Source: Shewanella surugensis (lineage in GTDB: Bacteria; Pseudomonadota; Gammaproteobacteria; Enterobacterales; Shewanellaceae). From it: a DNA stretch of 32,577 bases. This document shows, piece by piece, positions 9,888-18,214 of this stretch. The position numbers and the translations under genes were made by a program. The notes under the pieces were generated by a model that saw only the letters and a list, made by a program, of their open reading frames with translations, was not told where the DNA came from and searched no databases. Each line of letters opens with the position of its first letter. The stretch's first letter is position 1. The stretch covers positions 1 through 32,577 of the forward strand of contig NZ_JAKIKS010000064.1 in NCBI RefSeq assembly GCF_023284005.1, read 5' to 3'.

Positions 9888-11957
9888 ATGATGGCAAGAA
9901 AAACCCATAAAGGCTGGTTAGGCTTACTGGTGATATTAGTCAGTACGAGTTATTGTTCGAGTTTTAGTGCCATAGCCGCGGGTAAAGAAAGCATCACCAA
10001 TTTGCTGTACACCGAAAAAGGTTTAGCAGGAAAGGCGGTATTGATCCAAGAAAATGAGTTTAATTATAGCGGCTCGATAGAGGTGGGTTGGAATAATCGT
10101 CGTTTGAAAATCAGTGAATCCATTACTCTGGCACCGAATGGGATGCCAGTAGCATTTAAAGCTCATGGCCAGTCCGCTTTTGGTTCGGCAATTAATGAAT
10201 CTTTTATATTGAAAAATAATCAAGCTCAATGGGAAAGTGCGAAAGATACAGGCAGTATGAAAGTGAGCACGCCCCGTTTTTATGTACCCGCAGACAGTAC
10301 AATTGCCGCAAATGCGGCATTAGTGAAAGCATTATTAGCGTCACCGTCTAAAACAATCGCATTATTACCCAGTGGCCATGCTTCTTTAACGGTATTAAAT
10401 GAGCAAGAAATTGAAAATGGTGGTAATAGAGCCCATGTTTATTTATATGCGATAAGTGGGATGGATTTTACGCCTGATTTTGCCTGGTTTGATGATAAAG
10501 GCCGCCTGTTTGCACAAAATATGGGGGGATTTATGCGGATCATTCGTGAAGGTTTTAGCCTCGATAATTTAACCGTATTAAGTGAGATCCAACTGCGTGA
10601 AGAGAAGTCTTACTTAGAAAATATGGCCGATAAATTGAGTTATTCTTATACGCAATTGCTCATTCAAGGCAGTAATGTCGTTGATGTTGAGCAAGGTAAG
10701 CTTCTTTCTCAAACCGATGTGTTATTAGAAAACGGTAAAATAAAGAAAATAGCCAAACATATTCCCCTTGAAGATAATATGCAGATCATTGATGGTCGGG
10801 GTAAAACCTTGTTACCGGGGCTTTGGGATATGCATGGCCATTTATCAAAAGATGATGGATTACTCGATATTGCCGCTGGGGTGACTAATGTCCGCGATAT
10901 GGGCAGTAATCATGACAGTATTATGGAAATTGAATCTTTATTTAACAGTAATCAAATCATTGGACCTCACGTATATCGTGCTGGTTTCATGGACCAAAAA
11001 AGTGAATATTCGGCAGGCTTATCGGTTGAAAGCCTTGAAGAGGCGTTGAATACGGTAGATTGGTTTGCCGATAACGGTTATATCCAAATTAAGTTATACA
11101 GCTCCATCGATCCTACTTGGGTGAAGCCGCTCGCTGATAGAGCCCATAATAGAGGATTACGTGTTAGCGGCCATATTCCTGCTTTTATGACCGCAGAGCA
11201 AGCCGTTAATGCCGGATATGATGAAATTCAGCATATTAATATGATATTTCTTAACTTTTTGGCAGGGACTCATGCTGATACGCGCCAGCAATTACGGTTT
11301 TCGTTGATTGGAGAAAACGCGGGTTCGATGGATTTAAACAGTCCTGAAATGAAACGTTTCATCAAGTTGCTGGCAGATAAGCGTGTGACCGTAGATCCTA
11401 CTGTATCGACGTTTAGAAGCTTGTTGATAGCCGAAGACAGACGAACTAATCCAGAATATTTAGCCATCGTTGATCATCTTCCTCCAACGGCCTCAAGGCA
11501 GCTAAAAGGCGCTTCAATGAAGGTGTCTGCCACTGAGCTGATAGAGTATAAAAAAAGTGCTGATGCATTAGTTGAGATGGTGAAGGTGCTTTATGATAAT
11601 CAAGTGCCCATTGTACCGGGTACCGATAATCTCACCGGATTTACCTTACACAGAGAGCTTGAGTTGTATGAACAAGCGGGTATCCCTGCTTTTGATATTT
11701 TAGCCATAGCCAGTATTCAGTCGGCTAATTTAGTGGGGGCAGGTCATGTGTCAGGCTCTATTAAAGAAGGTAAAAATGCCGATGTTATTTTGGTGGATGG
11801 TGATCCTACCAAAAGGATGAGTGATATCCGTAAAGTATCGCTGGTGGTCAAAGATAATCATTTTTATAAACCGGCCGAGTTATATCGCACTTTAGGCGTT
11901 AAACCTTTTACGCAACCTCTGATAGTCTCTCAACCTCAATCAACACAATTACACTAA
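9888..11957 (+). CDS. exported metal-dependent amidohydrolase
   Basis: 689 residues; ATG preceded by AAGGAAG (9878-9884), with an alternative ATG one codon later. The N-terminus is a Sec signal peptide (WLGLLVILVSTSYCSSF, cleavage near SAIAA). Residues about 30-225 form a beta-rich N-terminal region I cannot assign. Residues about 230-670 are an amidohydrolase (imidazolonepropionase/prolidase-like) domain: HxH motif H316/H318 in DMHGHLS, further metal histidines H429 (SGHIP) and H449 (QHINM), and the catalytic aspartate D580 in PGTDNL. The C-terminal GSIKEGKNADVILVDGDP is the usual end of the composite beta-sandwich. The family includes exported Xaa-Pro dipeptidases and aryldialkylphosphatase-like enzymes; the true substrate is unknown. 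The gene follows the S9 peptidase and ends at a strong terminator. Confidence 0.9.
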   Translation: MMARKTHKGWLGLLVILVSTSYCSSFSAIAAGKESITNLLYTEKGLAGKAVLIQENEFNYSGSIEVGWNNRRLKISESITLAPNGMPVAFKAHGQSAFGSAINESFILKNNQAQWESAKDTGSMKVSTPRFYVPADSTIAANAALVKALLASPSKTIALLPSGHASLTVLNEQEIENGGNRAHVYLYAISGMDFTPDFAWFDDKGRLFAQNMGGFMRIIREGFSLDNLTVLSEIQLREEKSYLENMADKLSYSYTQLLIQGSNVVDVEQGKLLSQTDVLLENGKIKKIAKHIPLEDNMQIIDGRGKTLLPGLWDMHGHLSKDDGLLDIAAGVTNVRDMGSNHDSIMEIESLFNSNQIIGPHVYRAGFMDQKSEYSAGLSVESLEEALNTVDWFADNGYIQIKLYSSIDPTWVKPLADRAHNRGLRVSGHIPAFMTAEQAVNAGYDEIQHINMIFLNFLAGTHADTRQQLRFSLIGENAGSMDLNSPEMKRFIKLLADKRVTVDPTVSTFRSLLIAEDRRTNPEYLAIVDHLPPTASRQLKGASMKVSATELIEYKKSADALVEMVKVLYDNQVPIVPGTDNLTGFTLHRELELYEQAGIPAFDILAIASIQSANLVGAGHVSGSIKEGKNADVILVDGDPTKRMSDIRKVSLVVKDNHFYKPAELYRTLGVKPFTQPLIVSQPQSTQLH

Positions 11958-12032
11958 ATCTAAGTATGGGTTTTGGTTCTTCGTTTAAAGTTGTTGAAGG
12001 TGAGTGAGTATACATTAGGTATGGAACGGCAT

Positions 12033-12064
12033 AAAAGCAGTGACACTCGTCACTGCTTTTTTTT
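12033..12064 (+). terminator. strong intrinsic terminator after the amidohydrolase gene
   Basis: AAAAGCAGTGAC and GTCACTGCTTTT form a 12-bp perfect stem with an ACTC loop, followed by four more T. The A-run on the left gives four U on the minus strand, so it may also end transcription of the convergent Gfo/Idh/MocA gene, whose stop is at 12091. Confidence 0.9.
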
Positions 12065-12090
12065 GGAAATATTTTAAGTTTGATTATCAA

Positions 12091-13095
12091 TTATGTTGAC
12101 AGTGATTTTAGCGTGGAGGCTTCCCAATCGGTGAGTAATTGCATAATTTGCATCGAATCTTCCATGGTGGCACAGGGGTGAGCGAGGGCGTTATTTCCCG
12201 CTTCCAAGGCTTCTCGAATACGCTTAACTTGATAGAGAAAAGCATTACCGTCAGCCGTGATATCAATGACTTTTTCTGCTTGTTCGTATTGGCTAATACT
12301 CAATTGATTGTCTTTAGCTTCAGGCAGCCAAGGGTTTGATTTAAGCTGGATACTGCCTTTTGTGCCTAATACGGTAAACGCGGCGTGTAGCCCATAGTCT
12401 TCGGCGGTGTGTAATTGGCATATCACTTCATTATTTAAACGGATCGTGGCGCTGCTTTCACAAATATTGCCATCTTGACCCTGCCGGCCGAGTGCGGTGA
12501 CGGTATAGTCGTCAAAAATACGTTTGCCAAAGGTTTGTTTGAGAATAAGCTGCATTAATGATGCGGGATAACAACCTAAATTATACAGCGCGCCTCGGCT
12601 TTGAGGGTTTACAAATTCAGCAATGGCGGCGCAATATTGGCCTGATATGGATTTGATTTGGCCAATATGACCTTCATTAATCACTTGGCTGATGTGTGTT
12701 GCAAAAGGATGGCAAAGGTACATTAACCCTTCAGCAAAAAAGACATTATGTTGCTTGATGGCTTCTATGGCCGCTTGCGTTTTTTCCATATCAACAGACA
12801 GCGACTTTTCACACAAAATGGCTTTACCCGCCTGAGCGGCTTTAATAATAAATTCATGATGTAAGTGATTAGGTAGGGCGATGTAGATAATATCGACAGA
12901 ATTGTCTGAGATTAACGCATCAAAATCTTGATAGGTATTAGGGATGTGATATTGGTTTGCAAAAGCACGTAAGTTGTCCTCATTTCGACCTGCGACACTG
13001 TGCAGCTGAGTATGGCCTTCTTCTAAAATAGCTTGTGCCATCACGCCTGAAATAAAGCTGGTACCCAGAATTCCCCACTTTAGTTTTGTTGTCAT
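12091..13095 (-). CDS. Gfo/Idh/MocA family NAD(P)-dependent oxidoreductase
   Basis: 334-residue cytoplasmic dehydrogenase. The N-terminal Rossmann fold shows the nucleotide loop (GILGTSFISG, residues 8-17) and the family's mid-domain motif ALPNHLHHEF followed by AILCEKSLSVD, where EKS replaces the more usual EKP but keeps the functional lysine. The C-terminal alpha/beta domain has QYCAAIAEFVNPQSRGALYNLGCY, typical of the family (glucose-fructose oxidoreductase, inositol dehydrogenase, dihydrodiol dehydrogenase). Substrate cannot be told from sequence; the family mostly oxidises sugars and polyols. It begins 3 nt after the stop of the monooxygenase-like gene, so the two are almost certainly one transcript, divergent from a LysR regulator. 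Confidence 0.9.
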   Translation of the reverse strand: MTTKLKWGILGTSFISGVMAQAILEEGHTQLHSVAGRNEDNLRAFANQYHIPNTYQDFDALISDNSVDIIYIALPNHLHHEFIIKAAQAGKAILCEKSLSVDMEKTQAAIEAIKQHNVFFAEGLMYLCHPFATHISQVINEGHIGQIKSISGQYCAAIAEFVNPQSRGALYNLGCYPASLMQLILKQTFGKRIFDDYTVTALGRQGQDGNICESSATIRLNNEVICQLHTAEDYGLHAAFTVLGTKGSIQLKSNPWLPEAKDNQLSISQYEQAEKVIDITADGNAFLYQVKRIREALEAGNNALAHPCATMEDSMQIMQLLTDWEASTLKSLST

Positions 13096-13098
13096 GAC

Positions 13099-13404
13099 TT
13101 AAACCTCTTTAAGCAATTTATTGAGTTCAAATACCTGTACTAAATCAGTCAGGCCCATTTCGATAAAGGCTTGAGTGTGTTTGGCGTTAAAATGTTGCTG
13201 AAAAGCGGCTTCATTGTCGTATTGCTCCCAAAGGATAAAACGATAGGGATCGCTTTTATCTTGAAACACCGTCGCCATAGAGCAGCCGGGTTCATTTTTC
13301 ATTGCGGCACAAAAAGTATGGATGGCGTTAATGGCGGTGTGTAGATTTTTATCGGCTTTAACCCGCAGCTCAGCAGTGATAAAGAGTGCTTGTTCTAACA
13401 TCAT
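13099..13404 (-). CDS. antibiotic-biosynthesis-monooxygenase (ABM) domain protein
   Basis: About 101 residues from the ATG at 13404. The open frame extends to 13494, but the extra 30 residues look like untranslated leader, and the family normally starts just before LEQALFITAELRV. The ABM dimeric alpha/beta-barrel pattern is clear: an N-terminal strand, ELRVKADKNLHTAINAIHTFC, then EPGCSMATVFQDKSDPYRFILWEQYDNEAAFQQHFNAKH. Relatives include YgiN-type quinol monooxygenases and monooxygenases that act without cofactors; many are merely ABM-fold proteins of unknown role. It is the first gene of a two-gene unit with the Gfo/Idh/MocA oxidoreductase, and is divergent from LysR. Confidence 0.85.
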   Translation of the reverse strand: MMLEQALFITAELRVKADKNLHTAINAIHTFCAAMKNEPGCSMATVFQDKSDPYRFILWEQYDNEAAFQQHFNAKHTQAFIEMGLTDLVQVFELNKLLKEV

Positions 13405-13460
13405 GTGCTCAATTTTATTAATATCGACAATATCAAATGACTTTAATACACTTATATTGG

Positions 13461-13494
13461 TTGATAAATAGCAGTTTTGTTTGGGCTTTATCAA
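13461..13494. promoter_or_regulatory. candidate LysR operator (inverted repeat)
   Basis: TTGATAAA (13461-13468) and TTTATCAA (13487-13494) are perfect 8-bp inverted arms 18 bp apart, lying between the divergent ABM gene and LysR gene. LysR regulators usually bind dyads in such a spot. That this regulator binds here is an inference from position. Confidence 0.5.
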
Positions 13495-13572
13495 GTATAG
13501 GTTGTTAATATGATCCCGATCATCTTCAGATGGCTTGAAGATATGTCGTCAGATGGGCAGTCAGAGGTGTAA

Positions 13573-14448
13573 ATGGATAAATTGAAAAGTATGCAGGCCT
13601 TAGTGAAGGTCGTGGAGCAGGGGAGTTTTGCAAAAGCGGCGGCGCGTTTATCGATCACTTCAACCATGGTCGGTAAACATGTTAAAGCGTTAGAGTTAGG
13701 CTTAGGCGTCAAGTTGTTAAACCGGACGACCCGAAAGCAATCGCTGACGGAAGCGGGGGAGCGGTATTACTTTGAATGTCGGCGATTATTAGCAGAAATA
13801 GCTGAAACTGAAAATAGTCTACAGCAATTTAATAATGAACCTAAAGGCATCATCCGAATTAATTCCCCTGTGACTTTTGGTCATAAGGTACTCACTCCCA
13901 TCGTCGCGGCATTTCTTCAAGCTTATCCTAATATTAACATCGAGCTTATTTTGGATAATGGCTTTATTGATCCTCTGCATGATCCGTTTGATTTAATTAT
14001 TCGGATTGGTGATTTGGTCGATTCGTCTTTAATTGGCCGAACATTGGGGGATTATGAAATGATATTTTGCGCATCGCCAAGTTACCTTTCGCAAGCGGGA
14101 TCGCCTGATTCATTAAACGCTTTATTATCTCATGCGTGTTTAGGATTTCATTATGGTGATGTGAAAGTCGATCAGGCGTTACGTCATGAGACCTTAGCGT
14201 TTGATCCGTCTCATACTCGGTTAACGTCTAACAGCGGAGAAGCGTTAAAGGTGGCGGCCTTAGCGGGAGCGGGGATCATTTTACAGCCCCGACTATTATT
14301 AAGCGAGTGTATCGAAAAAGGCGTATTGATTGAAGTATTACCGCATTCAGCGCCCAAACCTTTAGCGATTAATTTGTTATATAAAAGCCCAACGCAGCCG
14401 CTTAAAACACGCACTTTTATTACCTTTATTGTAGACGCATTAAGCTGA
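13573..14448 (+). CDS. LysR family transcriptional regulator
   Basis: 291 residues. The N-terminal winged helix-turn-helix is typical (MDKLKSMQALVKVVEQGSFAKAAARLSITSTMVGKHVKALE, shown here only in outline: FAKAAARL then VGKHVKALE), followed by the LysR substrate-binding domain (GIIRINSPVTFGHKVLTPIV, LIIRIGDLVDSSLIGRTLG). ATG with AGAGG about 7 nt upstream. It is divergent from the ABM/oxidoreductase pair and so probably controls that pair, perhaps sensing the oxidoreductase substrate. Its stop lies only 4 nt from the end of the next, convergent LysR gene. Confidence 0.92.
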   Translation: MDKLKSMQALVKVVEQGSFAKAAARLSITSTMVGKHVKALELGLGVKLLNRTTRKQSLTEAGERYYFECRRLLAEIAETENSLQQFNNEPKGIIRINSPVTFGHKVLTPIVAAFLQAYPNINIELILDNGFIDPLHDPFDLIIRIGDLVDSSLIGRTLGDYEMIFCASPSYLSQAGSPDSLNALLSHACLGFHYGDVKVDQALRHETLAFDPSHTRLTSNSGEALKVAALAGAGIILQPRLLLSECIEKGVLIEVLPHSAPKPLAINLLYKSPTQPLKTRTFITFIVDALS

Positions 14449-14452
14449 GTAT

Positions 14453-15352
14453 CTATCCTTGAGTGCATTTTTCAATAAGGGCCAGATTGCGGCTGACAAT
14501 GAAAACATCTTCAGTGCGAGTGATGTTTGCATCAGTGGCTTTTATCGCTATAAAGCCTTGATCTTTTATCCAATAATCAGGTGAATAAGCTAATGCTTGG
14601 CCTGAATGGATCAAGGAGGCTGAGATGTTAGCATCATTACTGATCATTTTTTGTCGTCGGGGATAAGTGGCCTCATTCCAACCATCACAGCTTGTTTTAT
14701 CTGTTTTTCCACAATAGGGAGATTGTTCCGGCACAACAAAAGGATGTGAGAGAATATCAGCGATTAAATAGCCGGAGTTGTCCTGCAATCCCGTGACATT
14801 TTTTTTTGAGATTTTCTTTTTGATTAAAGGATGCGAATGTGAGGCTGTAAGATGCATTTTAAGCGACCCTATGGATTGACAATATAAATTAGCAGGTACT
14901 TTATCTCGTATCTCCTCGGTGATTAAAGCCAAATCGGCGAGACCATTCACTATGTTATGGAGTGCTTGGACTTCATAAACGTGAGCAAATTTGATTGAAG
15001 CTTGCGGCACATCATGTCTGATGGCCGCGTTTATCACGCTGGCCCAGCGACGCAGTAAAATGGCAGGGCCCACCACATGATAGGCAATATCAACTTGCTG
15101 ATGAGCAATGTCTACTTTGGTTTGTTTGACCGCAGTCGTGATCTGAGCGGCGTTGTTTTGTAATGTTCGGCCAGCCATATTGAGGCGGATATGTTTACCG
15201 ACACGATCAAATAAGGGGGTATTAAAATTATGCTCGAGTCTTTTTAATGCTTTAGAGAGCATGCTGGGGTTGCAGTCTAAGATTTCTGCCGCTTTTTGCA
15301 AGTTTTCTGTGGCTGCAATGACCAGGAATTTATCAAGATCGTCTGTATTCAT
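14453..15352 (-). CDS. LysR family transcriptional regulator, divergent sequence
   Basis: 299 residues. The N-terminal wHTH is recognisable (LDKFLVIAATENLQKAAEIL, then SMLSKALKRLEHNFNTPLF). The effector domain is less standard: it carries a cysteine-containing insert (YCGKTDKTSCDGWNE, around residues 213-227) before YPRRQKMISNDANISASLIHSG, which is unusual for LysR proteins. It is divergent from the exported unknown protein starting at 15447, with a 94-bp gap, so that gene is its likeliest target. It is convergent with the previous LysR gene and shares no terminator with it. Confidence 0.87.
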   Translation of the reverse strand: MNTDDLDKFLVIAATENLQKAAEILDCNPSMLSKALKRLEHNFNTPLFDRVGKHIRLNMAGRTLQNNAAQITTAVKQTKVDIAHQQVDIAYHVVGPAILLRRWASVINAAIRHDVPQASIKFAHVYEVQALHNIVNGLADLALITEEIRDKVPANLYCQSIGSLKMHLTASHSHPLIKKKISKKNVTGLQDNSGYLIADILSHPFVVPEQSPYCGKTDKTSCDGWNEATYPRRQKMISNDANISASLIHSGQALAYSPDYWIKDQGFIAIKATDANITRTEDVFIVSRNLALIEKCTQG

Positions 15353-15446
15353 GTCTAATATGGAATCGATTAATGCAAAATTAGGTTTGTTATGGCATTT
15401 AGTTTAATAGAGTATGCGCGATTAGTTAACTGTTGGTTCATCATTT

Positions 15447-16232
15447 ATGCTTCAATATTTACGATCCGCTGTGTTTTTTAAGAGAGGGGTCTCTACCGCT
15501 TCATTCTTGGGGATGATATTACTCGATTTATCATCTGTATCGGCCTCAACGATAGAGGTTGAAAAGCACCAAGCGGTGGGAACACACGGCATGGTGTTGA
15601 TGAAAATTAATCATCAATTATATGCATCACATTTATCGTTAGCGCATTCTATGCATGCTCAGCAAATACTGTTTCGCTTATCGGTACATTCGGCCGATAA
15701 ACAGGCCATTGATCGCTTGATGGCGGATAATGCATTAGTAACGTTAATGCCTGAGCGATTTGATTTGCACAGATTAATGAATCAAAGCCTGACATCCTTT
15801 AACAGTGATCTTTTTGCGGGTCATTTTGAGCGGGGTGGAACCAAAGTGCTGAGCCGTGTGAGCATCACTATTGATGAGCTAGTGTTAAATCAACCAATGC
15901 TCAGCTCGCGATTGTCGGCCAGCAACGGGGTGTATTATCAAATAGGGCTAAACGCAGGTGATGTGTTGTTTGTCCATAAAATAGCGGATAACTCCAGTTT
16001 TGATCACATCTTTCTGGGCAAAACCACTTCGAGTACGGCGACAGATAAAGCGGTTGCTCTTACTAATAGGAAAGCTCATACCACAAGCTCACAGCCATTA
16101 AATCAAATCACTCAAGTTGATTTTAACCGGCAGCATCCAGTCAATGAAAGGGACGTGCAAACCCAACTCAGCGCACAAGGGATCACTTATTTACGCTCCT
16201 TGTATTTAGAAACTCAAGATTTCACTGATTGA
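15447..16232 (+). CDS. exported protein of unknown function
   Basis: 261 residues that I cannot assign to a family. The N-terminus reads as a signal peptide (STASFLGMILLDLSSVSAS, cleavage near residue 34), so it is probably periplasmic. The mature part is about 225 residues with a histidine-rich early section (HGMVLMKINHQLYASHLSL, AHSMHAQQ), a segment LVTLMPERFDLHRLMNQ and FAGHFERGGTKVLSRVSI, and a polar C-terminus. There is no clear Shine-Dalgarno before the ATG. It is divergent from the cysteine-insert LysR gene. The histidines allow metal binding, but this is only a guess. Confidence 0.7.
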   Translation: MLQYLRSAVFFKRGVSTASFLGMILLDLSSVSASTIEVEKHQAVGTHGMVLMKINHQLYASHLSLAHSMHAQQILFRLSVHSADKQAIDRLMADNALVTLMPERFDLHRLMNQSLTSFNSDLFAGHFERGGTKVLSRVSITIDELVLNQPMLSSRLSASNGVYYQIGLNAGDVLFVHKIADNSSFDHIFLGKTTSSTATDKAVALTNRKAHTTSSQPLNQITQVDFNRQHPVNERDVQTQLSAQGITYLRSLYLETQDFTD

Positions 16233-16318
16233 GTATGACTTTTTCGGTCGCATAAACTTAGCAAACGCTATGCTTTTGTGGCGATTGCGGTTGGGATTAT
16301 GGTTAAAAAGAGTTAAGA

Positions 16319-16353
16319 GTGCTCCTCAATGACGCTGGGTCATTGAGGAGCAC
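16319..16353. repeat. perfect 15-bp hairpin between convergent genes
   Basis: GTGCTCCTCAATGAC (16319-16333) and GTCATTGAGGAGCAC (16339-16353) are exact complements around a 5-nt loop. No T-tract follows on either strand. It lies between the ends of the unknown exported gene and the decarboxylase gene and may end or protect both messages. Confidence 0.75.
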
Positions 16354-16391
16354 AAGTGACAGTAACATACCATGCTTGTCATTTTGATCAA

Positions 16392-17540
16392 TTAGTCTTG
16401 ATTGTTAATCATTGCTTGCCATTCTTGTACTGCTTCCGCTACGCCATTTTTGGCTTTGATGTAGAGGTTTAATAAACGAATTTCTCGGCACTGGTATTGA
16501 TCTTCTGTGATCGCAGGCACTTCAATTAATTTTATGTGGCGGTTCTCTCTGGCGCAACGATCGAAGTATTCGCTAAATTCACCTACCGTTGTGCAGCGTT
16601 TCCCTTCTCCGCCAAACGCCTTTACTAAGCTTATGACATCGAATTTTTTATCTGAGCAATGATAAATATCGGCATCGCTGTTTTTACCTAAATGAAAGAT
16701 GTCATTACGCATATAGATAATAATGACATTTAAATCATCTCTTAAAAAATGAATTAAATCATTTAGCTGAAAGTTAAAGCCTCCATCACCAGTGATCACC
16801 ACCGCCACATCATTACTTTGCTGCTCGACTAATTTTCGACAAGCCGATCTTGCATAGGGCAGGCTGGCGCCCATTGCCGCATACCAAGGATTAGTGAGCC
16901 AGCTGCGCCCTAAGCTCGACATTCGAGTGCGTAAACTATAAGAGGCAAAGTAGGAGTTGCCTATTTCAGGAAAGTACACATAGGCCTGATCATTTTGTTG
17001 TTGTAATTGATTTAACACTGATGTCAGGTTATGAAAGTCAATCCGTTCATCTGCGCTGTATATTGCTTGTTTGAGAGCTGGCGCTTCAAAATGAAACGGA
17101 GCAATACTTGTTTCCAATAAGTATTCAAAGGTGCTGATAATATCTTGCTCTAATTGATCCGTGCCTTTTAATACTGTTTTATTTTTAAAATCAAATAATA
17201 AGTGAGTACCGGTTGCAAAGGCAATATTGGTATCTAACTGATTGATGCTGGTGGCTACTTCTAACACATAATCGACTTCTTGTTCGATATAACTGTGTAT
17301 ATTAGTGGCACTAAATACACCGTTATAGGCGCCCAAACTCAATGGGTGATATTCATCTAATATGCCTTTGGCTAACCAACTGGTGACATAAGGGATGTGA
17401 TATTTTTCACAAAAGGACTGGATTAATGACAGTAATTTTGGATTCAATTTGGCTTTCATTCCCAGAAATAACACCGGCTTTTTAGCGGCGCTGAGCTTTG
17501 TCTTAATTTTCTCGGCAATATTTTTAGCCCCGATTAACAT
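16392..17540 (-). CDS. central and PP domains of a ThDP-dependent 2-oxoacid decarboxylase (C-terminal part of a split gene)
   Basis: 382 residues from the first ATG, but homology begins upstream: this frame is open from about 17619 and starts KPRDLIKQK, the segment that normally joins the PYR domain to the central domain. Residues 1-150 are the central domain; residues about 175-370 the PP (thiamine diphosphate and Mg) domain, with GDGG at 251-254 and the conserved Asn at 279 (the GDG-about-26-N motif). The C-terminal LIEVPAI and the closing helix (AKNGVAEAVQEW) match the pyruvate/indolepyruvate decarboxylase branch. With the PYR part at 17606-18187 it would make a protein of about 598 residues, a normal length. 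Alone it lacks the catalytic Glu and the His-His pair and should be inactive unless it reassembles with the other part. Confidence 0.85.
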   Translation of the reverse strand: MLIGAKNIAEKIKTKLSAAKKPVLFLGMKAKLNPKLLSLIQSFCEKYHIPYVTSWLAKGILDEYHPLSLGAYNGVFSATNIHSYIEQEVDYVLEVATSINQLDTNIAFATGTHLLFDFKNKTVLKGTDQLEQDIISTFEYLLETSIAPFHFEAPALKQAIYSADERIDFHNLTSVLNQLQQQNDQAYVYFPEIGNSYFASYSLRTRMSSLGRSWLTNPWYAAMGASLPYARSACRKLVEQQSNDVAVVITGDGGFNFQLNDLIHFLRDDLNVIIIYMRNDIFHLGKNSDADIYHCSDKKFDVISLVKAFGGEGKRCTTVGEFSEYFDRCARENRHIKLIEVPAITEDQYQCREIRLLNLYIKAKNGVAEAVQEWQAMINNQD

Positions 17541-17605
17541 AAAGTTGTCTTGGGGTAATTGACCTAAAGACTGGGGTAATTGAATTGTTTGTGTTTTTTG
17601 CTTAA

Positions 17606-18187
17606 TTAAATCTCGCGGTTTTCAATAAAGACCGGTTGCTTATTTAAATATGCATGGGCGATGAGCCTGAAAAACTGCTCTGCTGCCATATTAGGTTGAG
17701 CTGCACTTCGCTGTCCTTGTAATCGCTCAGCCCTTATGCCTAATGCTTTAAAGCAGCCTAAGGCGGCATCGTACTCTGTTTGCCAAGTGGAACAGGAATT
17801 GACCGTATGATGCAGCGCCACATGATTGATTTCATTTTCTCCGGGCGCGCCAGAGAGAAAAATAACTGGTAAATTTTCAGCCACCGCTAGTGCCGCAGCA
17901 GAAGTGCAGGGTAAACTGCCTACAGTATAAGTCGATAAACACACGCCGATATTCTCTACTTCAGCTTGCCCACAAGCGGTAAATGCGGCATGCATTTCAT
18001 TGCTGGAGGGGCATACATCGAAGTGTGTTTCTAATGCAGCAATTAAATTTGCAGCATAATCACCGCCGACGCCATAAATTCGCTGGTTATTAAAAAAGGC
18101 TAATATCTCAACCATTGCCTGACCTAAGGTCGGCAAGCTATTGGCATAATCTTCACCAAAATTTTCAATATAAAAATCCATGTTCAT
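17606..18187 (-). CDS. PYR domain of a ThDP-dependent 2-oxoacid decarboxylase (N-terminal part of a split gene)
   Basis: 193 residues. Shows the PYR-domain marks of pyruvate/indolepyruvate/phenylpyruvate decarboxylases: the cofactor-activating Glu64 in SSNEMHAAFTACG, YTVGSLPCTSAAALAVAENLPVIFLSGAPG, and the His-His pair H126-H127 in ALHHTVN, which sets this decarboxylase branch apart from acetolactate synthases. The frame ends VFIENREI-stop. Moving back one base at the GAAAAC run gives VFIEKPRDLIK, the family's usual I-E-x-P-R-D-x junction, so the break looks like loss of one A (plus-strand TTTT at 17619-17622). The gene starts 27 nt after ubiV and is probably in its transcript. Confidence 0.87.
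   Translation of the reverse strand: MNMDFYIENFGEDYANSLPTLGQAMVEILAFFNNQRIYGVGGDYAANLIAALETHFDVCPSSNEMHAAFTACGQAEVENIGVCLSTYTVGSLPCTSAAALAVAENLPVIFLSGAPGENEINHVALHHTVNSCSTWQTEYDAALGCFKALGIRAERLQGQRSAAQPNMAAEQFFRLIAHAYLNKQPVFIENREI
17619..17622 (-). other. apparent single-base frameshift in the decarboxylase gene
   Basis: The coding strand reads GAAAACCG here. With one more A the codons become GAA AAA CCG CGA GAT and the two reading frames fuse into one protein with the conserved junction motif. Possible explanations are a sequencing error in a homopolymer, a real recent mutation, or phase variation; the run of four is short for the last. Confidence 0.75.
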
Positions 18188-18214
18188 TATTATTATAATC
18201 CTACATTTTAATTA

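Noticed and set aside
17606..17622. Programmed -1 frameshifting in the decarboxylase gene
   Set aside because: The run is only four A, no X-XXY-YYZ slippery heptamer of the A-AAA-AAG type is present, and no stimulatory hairpin is evident; base loss or sequencing error is simpler.
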